Source: a virus. From it: a DNA stretch of 22,441 nucleotides. Under the pieces are notes generated by a model. It had not been told where the DNA came from. It did no database searches and worked only from the letters and a program-made list of their open reading frames with translations. The translations under genes and the position numbers were made by a program. This document shows positions 20,143 to 22,441 of the stretch, one piece after another. Numbering within the stretch: position 1 is the first letter of the stretch; every line of letters begins with the position of its first letter. The stretch is from positions 1 to 22,441 of the IMG/VR virus record IMGVR_UViG_3300032284_000410; one strand, 5' to 3'.

Positions 20143-22356
20143 GCAGATTTTAGAGATGAACGAATCAACCATAGTCTGCTTTTCTTTTTTCGCTTTGTTA
20201 TTGTCGATATAGGCGTTCTGCAACCTCTCAACAGTATCGAAGCATCCCAACTTGCGGCTCGAAGTCAGGCTCTTTTTGAACGCAAGAGGATTCACAAAGT
20301 ACATCTCATCAAACTCCATAGTCGCCGTTCGTTCGGTCTTGTAGTACTTTCCGCCACTAGTGTCATATTTGTTGGTGGCCGAATTCCAAGCAGGACGAAA
20401 TTCATTACTAGTAATATAGAAGTTGACAACGTTGACATTGCGAAGGCGATACTTCATCAATTTCAGAATTGCAGCAGGAACCAAATACACAGGATTGCTG
20501 CACCAAGACCTTCCATACTTAGCCAACAGATCAACACCAATCACCTTGCGCTTAGTTTTGGGGTCAACAAGCACGCCTGTATTTTTGATTGTAGAAGGCG
20601 TCCTCCAATTATCTCTAGGAATGATATTAGAGAACGTTCCACTATGAGTATCACCGCCATCGGTTAAGAACGCAACGTTGACGATCTCGGCATTGGTTTC
20701 CTTGCGGAACTTATTAACAACAGCCTCGATAGTATTCATTGCCATCGACAAAGGAGTACCATTCAAACTAAACAAAGCAACATACTTGTAACGACTAGAT
20801 ACGAACAAATCAAACATCTCAACAAATTCTTTGTTCTTCATCTTGGGCGAAAACAGTTCAAGAAGAGCGAACGAGTCATCATATTTCGCGAGCCGACCTT
20901 CTTCTTGTTGGTATACGAACTGTTCGATCGACAGCTGGTTATACTCTGTCAGCGAGTAGTTATAAGTCCGTAACTTCTTTCTGATAATGCAGGTCGCGGT
21001 CGTAGAATTACTGAATCCATATACCGAAACTGGAATTCCAGAATTCCGACAGAAAGAAACCACTTCTAACAACTGAGTGATGGCGTCTTTAAAGGTGTTC
21101 TGCATGGAAGCCGACATGTCAAGATAGAAGACCATGCCGTGATTCTTGCCCTTGTGCTTAATTTGAGAAGTCAGGAACAAATTATCATCGAACTTATAAT
21201 TTGCCAGCTTCATCATGTCTAGCTTGCCAGTCTTGAACTGCATGGTCTTCTTGTGTTCAGTAGCCTTCTTCTTCATTTCGAAGACTTTGGTATAGTACGC
21301 AATAGAAGCAGAATACTGCTTGTTGAACGCAGCCAAAGAAGAAGAAACCGGAGTAAAGTCAATCTGTTCTTCTTCCTGATCCTTGATAGGAGTTAGGCCA
21401 GAGGCAGAATTCGGATAGCTGACACATACGTTTCCTTCCCATTTATGCTCGCGGACGTTTTCTAAAATTTCCTTGTAAGAAACAACGATCCTATCCATAA
21501 TGGGTTCCGGAAGATACGTGTAGTCATAACTAACGTCGTTCACGTGAGCCTTCAGAAATTCTTCCATCTTTTCTTGCATGGACGAAGAATATTTCTGTTC
21601 GAACGACCCAGAAGAAGAGTCTTCTTCCTTGCTATCGGAATTATCGGTCGCACCAACTTCGGCTCCGCCGCCGGTCGATTTGTTGTTTTCTTTAGGCTCG
21701 CTCCGGTTACTTGACGGCTCCGTTTGAGTATCAGAATCCTTGTCGCCTTGGCCCTGTCCGCCTTCGGACTTCTCGGCTTCTTTCTTTTGTTTTTCTTCTT
21801 CCTGGCAGAGCAGGTAGATCTCGCGAGAGAGATCGATCACCGACTGAAAGTCAGTAGTTTCTTCGATCTTCTTGACGCAATCCAAAAACACAGGATCCTG
21901 CTCGAACGAAACCTTACCGGGGATCTTGAAGTTAAAATTCAACTTGTCAATCAGAGTCAGTTCTGTGGGATCGATTTTGTCTGTTTCGAAAATGCCACGG
22001 TTGAACAATTCCTCGTAGCCGAAATAGAAGATCTTCCGCATACCAGGATACTTCTTCTTGACTCCCCGTTCGATACGCGGATCTTCAACCACGTTCAAAA
22101 TGTGTTTGAAGACGCTCTGCGAACCATCGAAAGTTTCAATGGCGTTCACCCACTCTTCAGACGGAGTGTAGAGAGCGTGGCCGATTTCGTGACCGATGAG
22201 CATCTCAGTTTCAATCGTAGAAAGATCCTTCCACATAGGCAGGACAAGGATACGTTTCTTGGTGTCGAAGTAAGCAGTGGGAACATTGTTCTGCTGAACC
22301 GTAATGTTTTCGGTCGCCATCAGCTTCGCTAACAGATCATTCCGTTCATCAAGCAT
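20140..22356 (-). CDS. CobT-like HEXXH metalloprotease-like protein with VWA domain
   Basis: A 738-residue protein. Residues 51-62 contain the zinc motif GHEIGHALYTP (H56, E57, H60), with E91/D92 in VVEDPRIERG as likely third ligand. Residues about 195-260 are an acidic Ser/Gly/Gln-rich linker. The C-terminal half is a von Willebrand A domain with MIDAS residues D413, S415, S417 (YLDMSASM) and TDGGDTHSG at about 565. This layout matches the CobT-like VWA proteins of aquatic T4-like phages, which in bacteria work with MoxR/CobS-type AAA ATPases in metal insertion or complex remodelling. The partner is not in the window. The ATG is the first in-frame start, has no Shine-Dalgarno site and lies exactly at the predicted promoter +1. 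Confidence 0.85.
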   Translation of the reverse strand: MLDERNDLLAKLMATENITVQQNNVPTAYFDTKKRILVLPMWKDLSTIETEMLIGHEIGHALYTPSEEWVNAIETFDGSQSVFKHILNVVEDPRIERGVKKKYPGMRKIFYFGYEELFNRGIFETDKIDPTELTLIDKLNFNFKIPGKVSFEQDPVFLDCVKKIEETTDFQSVIDLSREIYLLCQEEEKQKKEAEKSEGGQGQGDKDSDTQTEPSSNRSEPKENNKSTGGGAEVGATDNSDSKEEDSSSGSFEQKYSSSMQEKMEEFLKAHVNDVSYDYTYLPEPIMDRIVVSYKEILENVREHKWEGNVCVSYPNSASGLTPIKDQEEEQIDFTPVSSSLAAFNKQYSASIAYYTKVFEMKKKATEHKKTMQFKTGKLDMMKLANYKFDDNLFLTSQIKHKGKNHGMVFYLDMSASMQNTFKDAITQLLEVVSFCRNSGIPVSVYGFSNSTTATCIIRKKLRTYNYSLTEYNQLSIEQFVYQQEEGRLAKYDDSFALLELFSPKMKNKEFVEMFDLFVSSRYKYVALFSLNGTPLSMAMNTIEAVVNKFRKETNAEIVNVAFLTDGGDTHSGTFSNIIPRDNWRTPSTIKNTGVLVDPKTKRKVIGVDLLAKYGRSWCSNPVYLVPAAILKLMKYRLRNVNVVNFYITSNEFRPAWNSATNKYDTSGGKYYKTERTATMEFDEMYFVNPLAFKKSLTSSRKLGCFDTVERLQNAYIDNNKAKKEKQTMVDSFISKIC

Positions 22357-22362
22357 ACAACC

Positions 22363-22391
22363 ATTATAGCGTACAGGTACAAGGAAGGCAA
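22363..22391 (-). promoter_or_regulatory. Sigma70-type promoter of the VWA gene
   Basis: TTGCCT (22391 to 22386), 17-base spacer, TATAAT (22368 to 22363). The predicted +1 is 22356, the A of the VWA ATG, so a leaderless transcript is implied. Confidence 0.7.
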
Positions 22392-22404
22392 GTTTTTGAG
22401 GTAT

Positions 22405-22440
22405 CTATTTTCCTTTTGTTTTCAACCACTTACGGTAAGT
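22405..22440 (-). CDS. C-terminal fragment of an upstream gene
   Basis: The minus strand reads TYRKWLKTKGK followed by TAG at 22407 to 22405. It looks like the natural basic end of a protein that begins beyond the window, and its stop lies just before the VWA promoter. Only 11 residues are visible, so no family can be named; a CobS/MoxR-type ATPase would be the expected partner but this is a guess. Confidence 0.4.
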   Translation of the reverse strand, partial: TYRKWLKTKGK

Positions 22441-22441
22441 C

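Noticed and set aside
21724-22332. 202-residue open frame opposite the VWA gene
   Set aside because: It mirrors the coding strand of a protein with clear catalytic motifs; no start signals or family features.
1-22441. tRNA genes, CRISPR arrays, insertion sequences, attachment sites
   Set aside because: No cloverleaf, spaced direct repeats, transposase or terminal inverted repeats were seen; gaps between genes are nearly all under 110 bases.

Overview
The window is part of a T4-like myovirus genome (tailed dsDNA phage). The marker genes are a gp4-type head-completion nuclease, T4-type baseplate and tail genes, the UvsX recombinase, the gp41 replicative helicase and the gp43 DNA polymerase. 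Several accessory genes (Hsp20, CobT/VWA-like protein, dUTPase, 2OG oxygenase, cyanophage-like virion protein) resemble those of aquatic T4-like phages. AGGAG ribosome-binding sites, sigma70-type promoters, secretory signal peptides and an outer-membrane-barrel-like protein point to a Gram-negative, probably proteobacterial, host. That host call is inference. Coding density is very high, and I saw no tRNA, CRISPR array or insertion sequence.

Layout. Positions 1-403 (minus) hold the N-terminal part of a gp48-like tail-tube-cap protein. Positions 437-4959 (plus) are a late structural block: gp4-like nuclease, tail-tube-fold protein, gp26-like protein, gp51-like small protein and an 832-residue tape-measure-like protein with an embedded lytic transglycosylase domain. 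The two blocks diverge from a perfect 14-bp palindrome that contains a T4 late promoter box on each strand. Everything from 4956 to the end is on the minus strand. In transcription order it holds a CobT-like metalloprotease/VWA protein, a thioredoxin-fold protein, three small membrane or unknown proteins, dUTPase coupled to a zinc peptidase, a virion protein with its own late promoter and terminator, a small unknown protein, a secreted DUF6152 protein, Hsp20, an unknown protein, a secreted DUF2490-like barrel, a GH19 endolysin, DNA polymerase, UvsX, an unknown 127-residue protein, gp41 helicase, a small membrane protein, a TET/JBP-type 2OG-Fe(II) oxygenase and a GT-B glycosyltransferase.

How it fits together. 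UvsX, gp41 and gp43 are the recombination-replication core, and dUTPase guards the nucleotide pool. The oxygenase and glycosyltransferase overlap as TAATG and follow a consensus promoter, so they look like a dedicated DNA base hypermodification pair (hydroxylate, then glycosylate). The plus-strand block builds head, baseplate hub and tail.

Three signals deserve attention. (1) The TET/JBP oxygenase plus glycosyltransferase pair. (2) A canonical T TTT TTC -1 slippery heptamer at the end of the gp26-like gene that would fuse it to the gp51-like frame immediately before the tape-measure gene, as in lambda G/GT-H. (3) Several first genes of transcription units have promoters that place the predicted transcript start exactly on the start codon, suggesting leaderless mRNAs, while genes inside units carry ordinary Shine-Dalgarno sites.
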